A DNA stretch of 64,000 nucleotides from Nitzschia sp. DOCU1 (GCA_951394045.1 OX595987.1:1116001-1180000); one strand, 5' to 3'; shown: positions 10,987 to 22,092, counted from the first letter of the stretch. Made by a program: numbers and translations. Notes: generated by a model not told the origin, from the sequence alone.

Positions 10987-12159
10987 ATGAGTGCTGCTGC
11001 TGCCCGCCGTCGCAAGCAATTGCTCGCCCGTAAGAAATCGCAGGAGGAAGCGGCCGCTGCCGCCGATTCGGACCCTGTCTCCATCCAACTGAGGCAGCTC
11101 TTGCACGATGACGACCTCAAAGAAGAAGCTACTGCGTACGAAGCTCTGCAGCTGGCTCAATCTCAAGTCCGAAAGAAAGTTCATGCTGGAGAATTCGCTG
11201 CTGCTGTCGAACTCGCCTACTCGTCCAGTTTGACAATTTTGCAGAAAGGACGCGTGTCTGTGGCATCGCAATTGTTGACGGTACTCGCCAATGTGCTGAG
11301 GGAAACCCACACGGAAGAGACTGATGACCTGATTCAAAAACTTGTAGAACTCAATCAGGCACATCAGGAGGCCATGAAGGGGCAAACCGGAGAAGAGGCG
11401 AATCGATTGCAGCGATTGCAACGCGACTGGCTTCGTCGTCTGGTGCAGTGGAGTAGTGAACTCGGAAAGATCCGGTTTGGACATTTCGTCTTGCAAGAAC
11501 TTTTGGCGCAGCAATGCTGGAATTTGAGTAAGATGGTGGTGGGAAGTACCAAGGATACCGAAGAGGAGGATGAGCTCATGGAACTGAAGACGGACGCGGT
11601 CACTCACATGGCCTTGGCAGAACAGCCAGAACGAATTGTGGAATGGCTCAAAGAATTGCCGGCGCCGACGGATGCGCAAACAGCCACGGGACATACCTGC
11701 CCTCCCGCGGATCGGGATGCGCTTTTGACTCGCGCTGTCCTCTGTCTCTGTGCTGTGGAGAATCTTAGAGATGCCAATACTTTGGTGCGATCCTATTTGG
11801 CAAAGGTGGAGGATCGCACGGCTGACGAACTCACCAAGTCCTATACTTCCAAGGACGACGGCAAGGCTCCTTCTCATGTGATCTTTTGTTCCATGCTTCT
11901 TCGAATTTGTGAAAAGGACCCTCGAACGGGACCACTCTTTTCGTGGTTGCTGCGATCGTTCAAGAAGGAACTTGACCTTCTTTACAAGGCGCAAATCGTC
12001 CAGAGTTATACTACCAAGATTGGCAAGATCTACTTTAACATTCAGCCCCCTCCCAGTATGCTCAACATGTTGGAGAATATGATGGGCATGATGGGTCCTG
12101 GAGGTGCTGGTGGAATGAATCCAGCCATGATGCAGGCGATGATGGCTGGCATGCAGTAG
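10987..12159 (+). CDS. GET4: GET4 / TRC35 homologue, tail-anchored protein targeting
   Basis: Get4 is the alpha-solenoid adaptor that links the Sgt2/Get5 (Bag6) complex to the Get3 ATPase, which delivers tail-anchored proteins to the ER. The 390-residue protein has the family pattern: helical repeats with RKKVHAGEFAAAVELAYSSS near the N-terminus, then DWLRRLVQWSSELGKIRFGH and, near the end, FSWLLRSFKKELDLLYKAQ followed by SYTTKIGKIYFNIQPPPSML. The Met/Gly-rich tail (MMGMMGPGGAGGMNPAMM) is a common feature of eukaryotic Get4. The start chosen at 10987 gives MSAAAARRRKQLLARKKS, because the in-frame upstream extension is not family-like. Single exon. The P5A ATPase gene 5 kb downstream acts in the same broad process, but adjacency may be chance. 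Confidence 0.85.
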   Translation: MSAAAARRRKQLLARKKSQEEAAAAADSDPVSIQLRQLLHDDDLKEEATAYEALQLAQSQVRKKVHAGEFAAAVELAYSSSLTILQKGRVSVASQLLTVLANVLRETHTEETDDLIQKLVELNQAHQEAMKGQTGEEANRLQRLQRDWLRRLVQWSSELGKIRFGHFVLQELLAQQCWNLSKMVVGSTKDTEEEDELMELKTDAVTHMALAEQPERIVEWLKELPAPTDAQTATGHTCPPADRDALLTRAVLCLCAVENLRDANTLVRSYLAKVEDRTADELTKSYTSKDDGKAPSHVIFCSMLLRICEKDPRTGPLFSWLLRSFKKELDLLYKAQIVQSYTTKIGKIYFNIQPPPSMLNMLENMMGMMGPGGAGGMNPAMMQAMMAGMQ

Positions 12160-13099
12160 ATATTAATTTGCCACAGGACAACTCCCGGCCGGGATTGTAC
12201 TGTGTATCAAGAATACAAATGTATTAAGCAAACACAGGTTATTCTTGGAACATTAGGTTGTTTTCGTGGTTCTGGGTCAAAGACGCGTGCGTCTTTTGTC
12301 ACCGGAATTTGCACATCAAAATTTAATGCCGATACCCCAGTCAAGGACAAATCAACGATCTAGTTGAAGGCCATACATTTCTCCAATCTCCAGACAACCT
12401 TGGAGCGACAGGTCGTAGAACTGGCTCAGCCTGCGGGTACGTGAAGAGATTCCTGGTACGGTATCGCACCTGAATGATGACTAGGACCCCATCGCATCAT
12501 ACTATACAAATGCTTTTGAGACTGTCCTAGCTGTCAGGGTATCGCTCTGGCGAACGAAGAGATCGATCCACTTCGATCATCAAGGTAGTTGTTAACTGTA
12601 TAGTGCGTGCGCTTCGCTGGTCTTAGCTTACTACCAGGTACAGGTAGCTACTACTACACGGCTTAAAAAATGATTAAACCTGTACGGTATTCCATACGTA
12701 CGATATGCATCTATTGGCATAGCCTTTAGCTTAACACACATACAAAAAGGTATTGGATTAGGTAATGAAATATGTTCAGTACTGTTTAATTTGATATATT
12801 CATTTTCGTGTGATTGGAGAGGACACCCGCCACTCCTGAAATTTTTTGGTTTGCCTCGCAAAAATTCGTCAATCGCCGAACAGATCCGCTGTGTCTGTGT
12901 TAAGGTTCAGCCCACGACTTGTTTTCGAGAAACGGACCGAATGTACGATGAGATTGCAGGATACTCGAGAAACACCATAGCCAAATTACAAGAAGAAGCT
13001 ACTGTTAGCCACGCGTCATATCCGTTCTGTCGGTTAACAATCACCATCATTTTCCAGAATATTCTCTACCCATCGCTTCTGGATTCTTGAGCCACTACA
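12160..13099. other. Intergenic, 940 bp
   Basis: AT-richer spacer with no convincing ORF. It contains a small inverted GGTAG/CTACC element at about 12631-12647. Nothing else was recognised. Confidence 0.55.
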
Positions 13100-13414
13100 A
13101 TGTCCAATTTATCGGGTACAAGCCAAACATCGAGGGTATCCTCCAACCGCCTGGATTCAAAAGCATCGTTTGGGGAACGTAGCCGCTCGAGCTGGCTCAA
13201 GAAGTCTGCATCCTTTGGACTAATGGCGGACAGAGTCAGTGAATTTACCTTGGACTTGTTTTCATGCAGGTCCGATTCATTCCGTCGGCCGTCCAGAACA
13301 ACGAAAAAGTTCGAGGTGACAGTAGGAGAGCTAGAAATCGAGGAACCAATTCAAGAAGTTGAGATAGAGGAGAAAGAATGCCTACGAACCGTATATCAAC
13401 TGCAACGGGTGTGA
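13100..13414 (+). CDS. Small hypothetical protein, possibly frameshifted
   Basis: No family recognised. The 104-residue frame reads MSNLSGTSQTSRVSSNRLDS..., is Ser-rich and basic, then ends in an acidic Glu/Ile stretch (ELEIEEPIQEVEIEEKE). Codon use with frequent TCG/TCC/AGC and GAG looks coding. Directly after the acidic stretch a different forward frame opens (about 13368-13631) and reads AYEPYINCNGCDERERLRYR, which also looks like protein. The two may be one gene separated by a frameshift or an unrecognised intron. If so, the gene would run to 13631. Confidence in a real gene is moderate, but in its exact structure low. Confidence 0.4.
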   Translation: MSNLSGTSQTSRVSSNRLDSKASFGERSRSSWLKKSASFGLMADRVSEFTLDLFSCRSDSFRRPSRTTKKFEVTVGELEIEEPIQEVEIEEKECLRTVYQLQRV

Positions 13415-13899
13415 TGAAAGAGAACGATTGCGCTATCGTTCATATCCTCAGTTGTACAATCATTCACCTTCGGCCCATTCGCTACGAGACATCACTATCC
13501 ACTCGGGTAGGATCGCTCAGATTAATATGGATGCTCAAATCGGACTGCAGGCGACGAAGGGTTCTTGCTGTGCGATCATATTGTTCGTTTTGGGGAACGA
13601 CTTGATACTAATACGTCCTCAGCAAAAATAACTAGATGTATAGACTACTAGATACTATTCTCAAACTATTAGTTCCCAAAACCTGACTATATGTCTTATC
13701 TGCCAATGCCTCCTTGAGTGGGGGCACATTCTTGTGAATGGGGCTGCGGTAGACTGCCCATTTGGATTTAGTGCTCTGTGGGTGGGTCGGCTGCCATACT
13801 ATTCGTAGCTTGTAATAGGAGTGCATGGGAGCCCTACCTAGCTGGGTCTGGGGCGCGTTTCGTTATCTCACCAGTCTACTATTCCTCTGCTACTGCTAG

Positions 13900-15003
13900 C
13901 TAACCATAATATTGACTCCATTGGGACTCATTACTCTGCCCCGCGCTCCCCGCATGTGTTCGTTGGGCACGCCGCCGTTCTTGTTCATAATCCACATCGT
14001 CGGTCGGCAACTCTCGCCGGCAGAATGGGCAAGTATTATGTTTTGTCAGCCAGGCCATGGCGCACGTTTCATGAAAGACGTGCCCACATGGTGGCAGCTG
14101 CATTACCGTGTCGTCGTTACGAAAGGTTTCACAGCAGACGACACAGTCCTTGGACAGAGATTGCAGCTTGAGAGTCCCATGAATCGCGTCCTTGTTTTCA
14201 GAATACAACTCTTGAAGCACCTTTCCGTCCGATTGTTTGATCATGACGGCCGGAATGCTTAAGCAGACCAGCTGCGCTTCGCCGTTGGAATCCCTCATAA
14301 CATAAGGCCACGGCGTCGACATGTTGTTGCCAATGACTGCCGCCACAGCGCCAGCCTTCTGAGCCTGAATAGCCTTTTGAACAAATGTGACGCCATCACC
14401 ACGCTCCAAATAGACAATCGGATTCGACTTTTGCGAAATGTGTGATTTTGTTTCTTCACTGAGCCCGCCTTTGGCTGTTTTGGGATTCGCCACTACCAGA
14501 CTTGCCATTTCGATTTCGACGCCTTCAGTGGGACCAAACTCGGCAGGAATAGCCGGGAACTGCATTTTATCTGATCCACCCGACGTAATTTCGAGTGATG
14601 CCTGACGAAACAAGGTGCTCTTATCATTCAGTACAATCCGAGGAATTGCAGCCAAGGTTTCCTTGGCGGTGGGACGGCCGCGATGTACGGCATTCTGTGG
14701 CGCCAACAGTTCGGCAGGAATTTCTTGCCACTGATCGGCCCCTCGCATCATCGCCTCTTGAGCCATGGCATTAACATCTTGGACTTGACCTCTCAAACTG
14801 GATAGCATCGCATTTACTTCTCGACCCGCTAGCCGCAACTCGTTCGTCATGAATTCAGGCACGGCGCGAACAACCGTCGTTTGTGGGCGCCTTGAGGTCG
14901 ATGGAGGCGGCCCCAAGGTATCCCCGCAGACAGTACATATTGTGGAATGATCATGGACTGCTTCCTCACATGTAGAACACCAGTTATTTGATGGAATTGT
15001 CAT
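13900..15003 (-). CDS. RING-H2 E3 ubiquitin ligase-like protein with PA domain
   Basis: A probable E3 ubiquitin ligase of 367 residues. The N-terminus has two CxxC pairs (CSTC and CTVC, residues about 9-28) typical of a small zinc ribbon. The middle (about 110-280) resembles a protease-associated (PA) domain (IVYLERGDGVTFVQKAIQAQ, then AGAVAAVIGNN and LVCLSIPAVMIKQSDG). The RING-H2 finger (about 283-325) has ordered ligands CVVC, CGHVFH, C and CPFC. No signal peptide or transmembrane helix is seen, unlike canonical PA-TM-RING proteins. The start at 15003 (MTIPSNNWCST) is the first ATG that keeps the zinc ribbon; upstream codons look like leader. Head-to-head with the PPR gene. Confidence 0.8.
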   Translation of the reverse strand: MTIPSNNWCSTCEEAVHDHSTICTVCGDTLGPPPSTSRRPQTTVVRAVPEFMTNELRLAGREVNAMLSSLRGQVQDVNAMAQEAMMRGADQWQEIPAELLAPQNAVHRGRPTAKETLAAIPRIVLNDKSTLFRQASLEITSGGSDKMQFPAIPAEFGPTEGVEIEMASLVVANPKTAKGGLSEETKSHISQKSNPIVYLERGDGVTFVQKAIQAQKAGAVAAVIGNNMSTPWPYVMRDSNGEAQLVCLSIPAVMIKQSDGKVLQELYSENKDAIHGTLKLQSLSKDCVVCCETFRNDDTVMQLPPCGHVFHETCAMAWLTKHNTCPFCRRELPTDDVDYEQERRRAQRTHAGSAGQSNESQWSQYYG

Positions 15004-15408
15004 GTTCTTCAGGAAGCAAACTTGGGAGAGGAAGAAATGAACATCACGATCGAAAAAGCAAAAATGGCACGGCTTTTCATCCATTCTTCCTTTGTTTTCG
15101 GGGGCAATCCTTTTTGGGGGATCCAAATTTCGCGCGGAAGTCCGCGCGAAAACATCAGTCAACAATCAATCAATCACGAACTTATGATGGGTGTGACGAA
15201 TACCAGTGTACCTGGTAAGTCCATCCGCCAACAGCCCCCGAGCTCGTGCGTTCGCGAAACGTCGTGCCAGCAAACGACACGTACTCCACACAAAAATCAT
15301 AGAACTTCTCAAAAAACAAACATCATCCTATTTCGTTCGACTAGCGTGTTGTTCATTTCCATAGATTCTATCTTTCAACGAGCGCCTTCGAACCACCACT
15401 CGTTAGCT
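15004..15408. promoter_or_regulatory. Divergent promoter, RING gene / PPR gene
   Basis: The 405 bp between the two starts must serve both genes. The main landmark is the near-perfect palindrome at 15128-15151. Confidence 0.6.
15128..15151. promoter_or_regulatory. Perfect 11-bp inverted repeat with E2F-like cores
   Basis: Arms TTTCGCGCGGA and TCCGCGCGAAA are perfect reverse complements separated by AG. Each arm begins with TTTCGCGC, which matches the E2F/DP consensus TTTSSCGC. It lies 125 bp from the RING start and 258 bp from the PPR start. Function is inferred. Confidence 0.6.
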
Positions 15409-17064
15409 ATGACTCTGAAGGTTTCTCATCGGGCTCGTGCAGTTACGATTCTGTTATTCTTGGTGTCTAATGCCGGTGGACTCGTTCCAAGCTCCCGTCG
15501 CGGATCGACCAAACACATGGGGACTCTTCCAAACAATGATAAAGTTTACCCGTTGCGGCGGATATCAACGGATCTGTCAGCCAGTTTAACCACGGATGGC
15601 TTATCACAACGCGCAAATCCGAGCATGGAACTTTCCAAGAAGAAACAAAAGGCTGCAGAAGAGTTTCAATGGCTCAACTGGGTCTACAAACAATGGAAAC
15701 CGAAAAAGGCAGGCGAACTCAGCGACAAACTTATCAAGCAGATGGTACCAGCGATATCACGCTGGGGTAAAAGAAGAAGTCTAGAATCTGCTGAGCGCTC
15801 CGAAGAGCTTCTTGAACGCATCGTGGAAGAAAACATTGCCGGAAATCCCCATGCTGAGTTGACCGTCACAATGTTCAATGCGGCGATGGATGCCTTTGCC
15901 AAAATTGGGAATCCTGCAGGTGTACAGCGAATATTGCGGCGGATGGAGACACTTCGATCCAGGTATGATCACTTAGATCATTTGAAGCCTGATGTATTCT
16001 CCATGAGTACGCTGGCTACGGCCTGGGCCAAGAGTCGATCGCCAGAGGCGGCCACCAAGGCCGAGAATATCTTGTATTATATGGACGTGCAGAATTTGAC
16101 GCCGAATATAATAACGTACAATTCTGTGCTCAACGCATTGGCAATGGGAAATCAAATCGACAAAGCCGTTCGTGCGGAGGACGTTGTCAAACGAATGGAG
16201 GATCAGTCGGCACGGGGCGAGAATTGCAAACCAGATATTTACTCCTATCAGTCACTCATCCAGGCTTGGGCAAGAACATCCCTACCAGGCTCACCACAAA
16301 AGGCCGAACAAATCCTGCGATACCTTGACGAGGAATATGACAAGGGAAACACCGGTCTAGCCCCTAATGCGCATTGTTTTACAACGACCATCCATGCGTG
16401 GGCGCAGTCCTCGGAACAGCAACGGGCTCGTAGTGCCTACGAAATATTACAGCACATGAGAAAACGGTACATGGAGAATTACTCGAAAAGCGTAAAGCCA
16501 AATGTGGTTGCATTCACAGCTGTACTGAACGCATGCTCACGCCCGGTAGACGAATCGGAACGGGAAGAGGCCTTTCAAATTGCGCAGTTAGCCATGGCCG
16601 AATTGTCTCTTGGAACCTACGACAAACCCAATTTTCTTTCCTTCGCGGCATTTTTGTCTGTATGTGGCACCACATTGGATGAAGGCTCGTTTCGTGACGA
16701 CGTGGTTCGCAACACTTTCAACGAGTGTGTTAGAGTTGGCCAGGTGGGACAAATAGTGATCGACAAGTTGAAGTTAGCCGCGTCTCCGGAACTGTACAAC
16801 GAGCTTGTTGGGCGACATATTTCGCACGGGGAATCGTTCTCGCTTCCCTGGGAATGGACAAGAAGCATCAAGGGAGAACGAGCCACGGACAGTGCATTGC
16901 GAAGTAGAGGCACAGGCAATGTCCCCGTGTCAGAAGCATCCAAGTTGCGGCTGAAAGCAGTCCAAAGATTCGGAGGCAAGTCTGGAATCTACAGCAGCGG
17001 AACTGCCCCGCAACGATTAGAATCCAAAGGCATCTCCTGGACCCAAAGACCGCTGGGCTCATAG
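15409..17064 (+). CDS. Pentatricopeptide repeat (PPR) protein, organelle-type
   Basis: PPR proteins bind organellar RNA and guide its processing, stability or translation. The 551-residue product begins with a basic then hydrophobic stretch (residues about 8-25, AVTILLFLVSNAGG) that could be a signal peptide for plastid import or a mitochondrial presequence. No clear A|F motif is seen. From about residue 145 to 410 several PPR units can be read: VTMFNAAMDAFAKIGNPAGV, PDVFSMSTLATAWAKSRSPE, PNIITYNSVLNALAMGNQID, PDIYSYQSLIQAWARTSLPG, PNAHCFTTTIHAWAQSSEQQ and PNVVAFTAVLNACSRPVDES. The tail is less repetitive and basic; no SMR or DYW domain is seen. The start at 15409 begins the hydrophobic leader. 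The frame is open further upstream into the promoter, which is judged non-coding. Confidence 0.85.
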   Translation: MTLKVSHRARAVTILLFLVSNAGGLVPSSRRGSTKHMGTLPNNDKVYPLRRISTDLSASLTTDGLSQRANPSMELSKKKQKAAEEFQWLNWVYKQWKPKKAGELSDKLIKQMVPAISRWGKRRSLESAERSEELLERIVEENIAGNPHAELTVTMFNAAMDAFAKIGNPAGVQRILRRMETLRSRYDHLDHLKPDVFSMSTLATAWAKSRSPEAATKAENILYYMDVQNLTPNIITYNSVLNALAMGNQIDKAVRAEDVVKRMEDQSARGENCKPDIYSYQSLIQAWARTSLPGSPQKAEQILRYLDEEYDKGNTGLAPNAHCFTTTIHAWAQSSEQQRARSAYEILQHMRKRYMENYSKSVKPNVVAFTAVLNACSRPVDESEREEAFQIAQLAMAELSLGTYDKPNFLSFAAFLSVCGTTLDEGSFRDDVVRNTFNECVRVGQVGQIVIDKLKLAASPELYNELVGRHISHGESFSLPWEWTRSIKGERATDSALRSRGTGNVPVSEASKLRLKAVQRFGGKSGIYSSGTAPQRLESKGISWTQRPLGS

Positions 17065-17168
17065 TGGACGGCGTCAGAGGTGGTTCATTAGTCTGCTAAA
17101 AATTAGAGCGCCATCGATTATAATGCTTGCATTTAAGTGTTATGTAGTTCCAAATTCAGCTGCCAAAA

Positions 17169-20100
17169 CTAAAATTCGTCACTGAAACTTTCAGCGACTG
17201 CCTCCGTCAAGTTTGCAACGCAGGACTCTCCTATACATTGTGCCACATCTCCCATGATTTCCGTCGCATTGGTCGCATTTTCGGTTACATTTATACCGAG
17301 CTCTTCCAGCCTGCCTTCTTGCACCATCAAGTCCTCCCACACTTCCTCGTTGCCCAAAAACATGTTCATGAGGAAAAAGATAACAATCACGGTTCGTACC
17401 AAGCCGAAAACGTCCTTCCACGTAGTTCCCTTCAAGCTAGCAAAAAGGATATCACGGCAGAATATGAACTTCATGAGCCGATCCAAGAAGAATGTGGACG
17501 TGACATCCATTAAAAGAATCTTGAGAATGAAGTTTCTGAACTCGACCTCCGGAAACGGTACAAGCTGGAAGTACTTGTTCAATCCCGGGACGCTTTCGGA
17601 AGCAAACATGAAGGTCAAGATGAACGTTACCACCAGACTCCAAAGAAGCGGACGATTCTCCGACAAGCCAGTCATGAACGGTCGACCTTGCAAATTGACA
17701 ACAAACACCGTCACCTGTTGCACGTTGCTGACAAGGAAGACCACTGTATTGAGAATGCCAGGCTTGAATTCACCGTCCAAATTGACCTCATGATCTGGTG
17801 GCAGATGTTTCTTCGCTCCGTCGACTGCAACCACCATGGTAAACAAGTGAATCGAAAACTGCCCCAAGAGACTGATGAAATGGGCTGGATGAAAGATGGA
17901 AGTCAAAGGCCGCACTGCAGAGAGTCTGTCTAATGGTTTGGATCTCGATACCGACATGAAAGAAACGGAGCCCAGCATTCCCATTGCTGTCATTTGAGTG
18001 TCGCCATACTTGACACCGTCCAAGTACAGGACCGACAAGGAGTAGGAGCTAATCAAGCACTGCAAGGCCAAAATTTGGTACTGGGTAAAGAGCGGAAAAT
18101 GTCAGTGGAAAATATTTCTCTGTACCGTAAAAATACCCTCGAATCTCACCATTTGAATACTTGAAACAAGTGTACATCTGCCTTGTCGCACGATATCGAC
18201 ACAACTCCTGATACTTGGCATCTTACTCGTAAAGGGTGCAGCGATGCTAGCGTCTCCCAGTTTCACCATGGGCAGCTCACCAGTGTCCATATCTTCAAGC
18301 TGGGCCGCAAGTGCGCCGGCAGAAGCCTCGACATTACCCGACATTGCCGCCTTCTTCCGCTTGGCTTCTTCGAGGTCCTCATTCAAGATTTCTTTCATCG
18401 CCTTGAACGACGCCCACTGAACGCCCTGGGCTTCGAGTTCGGCAACCCTCCTCATCAGACGTTCCTGCTTCTCGGCTGCCTCCTTTTTCTTCTGCTCCCT
18501 TAATTCTGCGGCCGACATTTTCTTTTTGTCGAGGGCGTTCTTTTGATCGTGACGCTTGATGGCAACTTCTCGTGCCTTGATCTGATACAACTGGATGAGA
18601 TCTTCCTTTTCAATGAGATCCGGGTACTTGTCAGGATCCACGCCGATGGAACGAATTTTCATCTTGATTAGCGCGACAGGCATGGCTCTTAACTGATTCA
18701 ACGTCTCCTGGCTCATAATGGCGGTTACAGCAGGCTCCTTTTTGTCCTTAATTTCTTCCTTCTTGGCTTCAGCCTCGTTCGATTTGTCAACGTTGATATC
18801 TCCAAAGCCTGACAGCAAAGCGACTCCTACATCCGCTTGCTTCAACGCACCAACATCGTTCGCTCCATCTCCGCACATCAAGCACAGAGAGCCAACTGAA
18901 TGAAGACACTCGATCACGGTTTCTTTGGCATCCGGTGTCATTCGAGCAAAAACCTTAATATATCCTAGAACAGACTTCGTAAACTCGTAGTTCTCAAGGG
19001 CCACAGCCAAGCTCTTTCCTGTGGTCGCAAGATCGTATTGTTTTGATAAACTGGGAATTTCTTCGGCGACATATGTCGCAACCGTAGAACCATCCTCGTA
19101 GCTTTTCCAGCATAATGTGCTGCCTGGCTTTTCTTCTGCCAGCAAAAGAATCGGCTTGTATTCCCTTTTCTTCTGTTTCTTGTCTTTTCCGCTTTTTCTT
19201 TTGCCTTGCTTTTCCCGTTTCTTCTCAATAAGAGTTTTGAGTTCCTCGTTAGTTTCCTGGACGAGGTAGTCGTCCGGTTCTTCAGAAGGAGACAAGGGCT
19301 CAATGATGTTGACCTCCTTCGCAACATGCACTGCGGTCAGGAGGGCATCGCCTGTTACCATGGCAATGCTCATTCCTCCTTCCTTCAGTCGACTCAAAAC
19401 AGCTGCGGTGTCTTTTCGCACGCGACAAGTGAAAGCGATAAACCCGGCAAACTGTGCATCCGCTTCGCACTTGGCTCTTGATTCGCGAGCACCCGTTACT
19501 TCATTCGAAGATCCCAGTGGCTTGTAGGCCAAAGAGATGACTCGATATCCTTCTTTGGACAGGTATTCGGCCTTCTCGTCGTAGCCATCCGGTTTAGACG
19601 CGAGGAGGCTTCCAACGGCCTCGGGAGATCCCTTTAGAACAGCAAAATGCTTGCCTGAGTTAACCGACTTGATGACGCAACTCATCCTTTGCAGTTTCGA
19701 GCTGAAATGGTGTCGAGTCAGAACTTCGACTTCGGTGACAACGCCGTGGTTAGCGAGGGAGATCTGCTGACCACCTTTGCGAACTCCGTCTGGAATTGGG
19801 ACTGCACGACCGGTCTCCCTGGATAGATGCCATCGCATCGATCTCAGCGCCGCATTTTCCAAGGGGTCGCCGGTAGTCTCACCCTCAATGAAAACGAGCG
19901 AATGACAACCCGCTAAAACCAAAGCTGCTTCGTCGTGCAATTGTATCATTGGCGTAAGGAACTTCTCATCCTCTTCTTCCTTGCCCTTTTCGATGTTCAA
20001 CTTTGGAGGCTGACAAACACCAACGGCGACCAGTTCGTCCGTAGTCAACGTGCCTGTCTTATCAAACAAACAGGCATCCAACTTTCCAGCAATCGGTACA

Positions 20101-22092
20101 CGATAGGGCTCTGTACAGAAGATGTGCAATTTCATCAACGTCATCAAACTGTTGTTCACTGCCAGCGCCATCTGCGGTAATCAAGCCGAACAAGGTTAAT
20201 TTCCTTTTGAGCAACCAAGAAACATTCACAAACAGTATGCTTACCTGCATAGGGAGTTCGGGCGGAATGACGCTTGTAATAATCAAGATGCAATGAAGCA
20301 ACAGTTCATACTTGCTGCGGTTGTCGTTCTGAAGACCATGGTACAAGACGTACGAAGAACTTGCCACGGCAAAGAAGAACAGCAGCAACAACAGTAGACC
20401 GGTTTCACGTTCGTGTCCCTTGACTTTCTCTTGTGATCCTTCAATCATACGGACAAGCTTTCCCTGCGCCGACGAGAAACCTGTGCGGAGGACAAAGCAC
20501 ACACATCCCTCATCCGGAGGATTGCCAATGTCAGCAAAGATTGCTCTACTGCTTCCGTTGTTTTGTGCTTCAACTTCGACTGCGCCCTTGCATTGAAGCA
20601 TCTTGGTTCCGGCGTAGGCAACACTCATCTTGTGCTTGTTCTTCATGCTCAAGTGATCGTCGTCTTCAATTTCCGTCAGCCCCTCCTTCATTTGCGGAAC
20701 CGACTCTCCAGTCAAACTAGCTTCGTTAACAACTGTAGATCCACGAAGAATGAGCAAGTCAGCTGGGATGACATCGCCGTTGTCGTCTTCGACCTTCATG
20801 TTTCGCTTATTGGCAAGCGCTTGCTTTGCGAAATGAGGTTTGACTCGAGTCAAGCTCATGATATCCCCTGGCAACAGCTCTGTCGTTTGGATCGAAGTCC
20901 ATTTGCCCAAGCGATGGACCCAGACTTGACGAGCTTGGTTGCCCATTCCACGTAAAGCTGCGAGCGACCTGATCCTCGTGAAAACCACCGTCGCTTCAAA
21001 TACCAAAATCATACATAGCGTAAAGAACGAGTACTGCCAATACTCATCCAACATCCACAAAATGACACAAAACAACTGAAATACGGTGAACGGGCTGAGT
21101 AGCTGCTTCTTGTATAGCTCCGCGAAGGTAGGCTGCTTGACGCTAAACGCATTGGGGCCGTATCGAATCTCGCCAAAAATCAAGTGCTGCTCCGAGTCAA
21201 AGCCCTCCCACTTTTCCAAGAATTTCAGCGCAATGTCCGTTCGGCAGCGAATCTTGGTCCAAGTTCCACTGCCCGTATCGTAAATGTATCTACGACGATG
21301 GTATTCAAAGGTCATTCCCAGCGTCGGGAAATATTCCAGCGGTACAAGAACATGATTTCCTTTGGCAGGTATGACCCGAGCATGAGTCGGCAAGTGAGAC
21401 GGAGGACTTTTGATCGAACGATCCATCATCATATTACTTTCATCCGTGGGGTTCTTATTCTTTGGATCCTTCTTCCAGATCGCCAATCGCTGTTCGTCGT
21501 CTTCCAAATCCAATTCCATCATGTGTTCAGGAATCTCTACCTTCTCTGCGTCCATTTCTCGGTAGTTAATCCACACATTGAAACCGACCGACCAGTGCTG
21601 CATTAGCAAAATCAAAGCATGAAATACCACTATTATGCCGAGAATCAGCGTGGGCGTAAACGACGGCGCACGTCGCGAGGGAACTCTCATGCTCTTGGGC
21701 AAACTGTCCAAGACGGACTTCATTTTGTCCCTCTTCTTTTCTTCGGCGAGTTCTTCAATGTCCATATCCATCCACGCGAACCACCCCAGCTTCTTAGTCC
21801 GACGGTTCGGATCATCAATGTCACTAAAGGTGTGCTCTAGTTCGGCCCGCAACTTGGTCGTCCCTTCCATCACTTCAAACCCTTCACGCTCGGCCTTTTC
21901 CAGAAATTTCTTGTAGGGCTCTCCAATGGTGCCCACCACCCACAATGTCTGGTAAATGTACAAGGCAAGAAAGACAACATTGTACAAACGAATGCGGCGG
22001 CGACCTCCAGCCCCAGCACTGAACTTGGGCTGATACACCGAGACGGACTCGATGCGCTTGGAGTCCGTGTCCTTGGCGAATTGCAGAGGCAT
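17169..22092 (-). CDS. SPF1: P5A-type ATPase (SPF1 / ATP13A1 homologue)
   Basis: P5A ATPases sit in the ER membrane and pull misinserted transmembrane helices out of the bilayer using ATP. Exons: 22092-20245, 20171-18150, 18080-17169 (introns 73 and 69 bp), together 1593 residues, longer than the roughly 1200 usual. Seen in order: N-terminal membrane segments; A-domain motif ASLTGESVP (about residue 460); the P5-specific PPELPMQ (about 611) split from MALAVNNSL by intron 1; phosphorylation motif FDKTGTLTTDE (Asp near 652); GDGANDVGALKQADVGVAL (about 1049); KLGDASIAAPFTSK; and RQGRCTLVSSIQM, which joins exon 3 (YQILALQCLISSYSLSVLYL). Exon 3 supplies the last membrane helices and ends in a Cys-containing tail with N-glycosylation sequons (NVT, NAT). 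Two charged insertions are present in the cytosolic P/N region. Family assignment is very secure. Confidence 0.93.

Noticed and set aside
15022..15408. In-frame 129-codon extension of the PPR gene
   Set aside because: It would cross the promoter palindrome and bury the hydrophobic leader; treated as non-coding.
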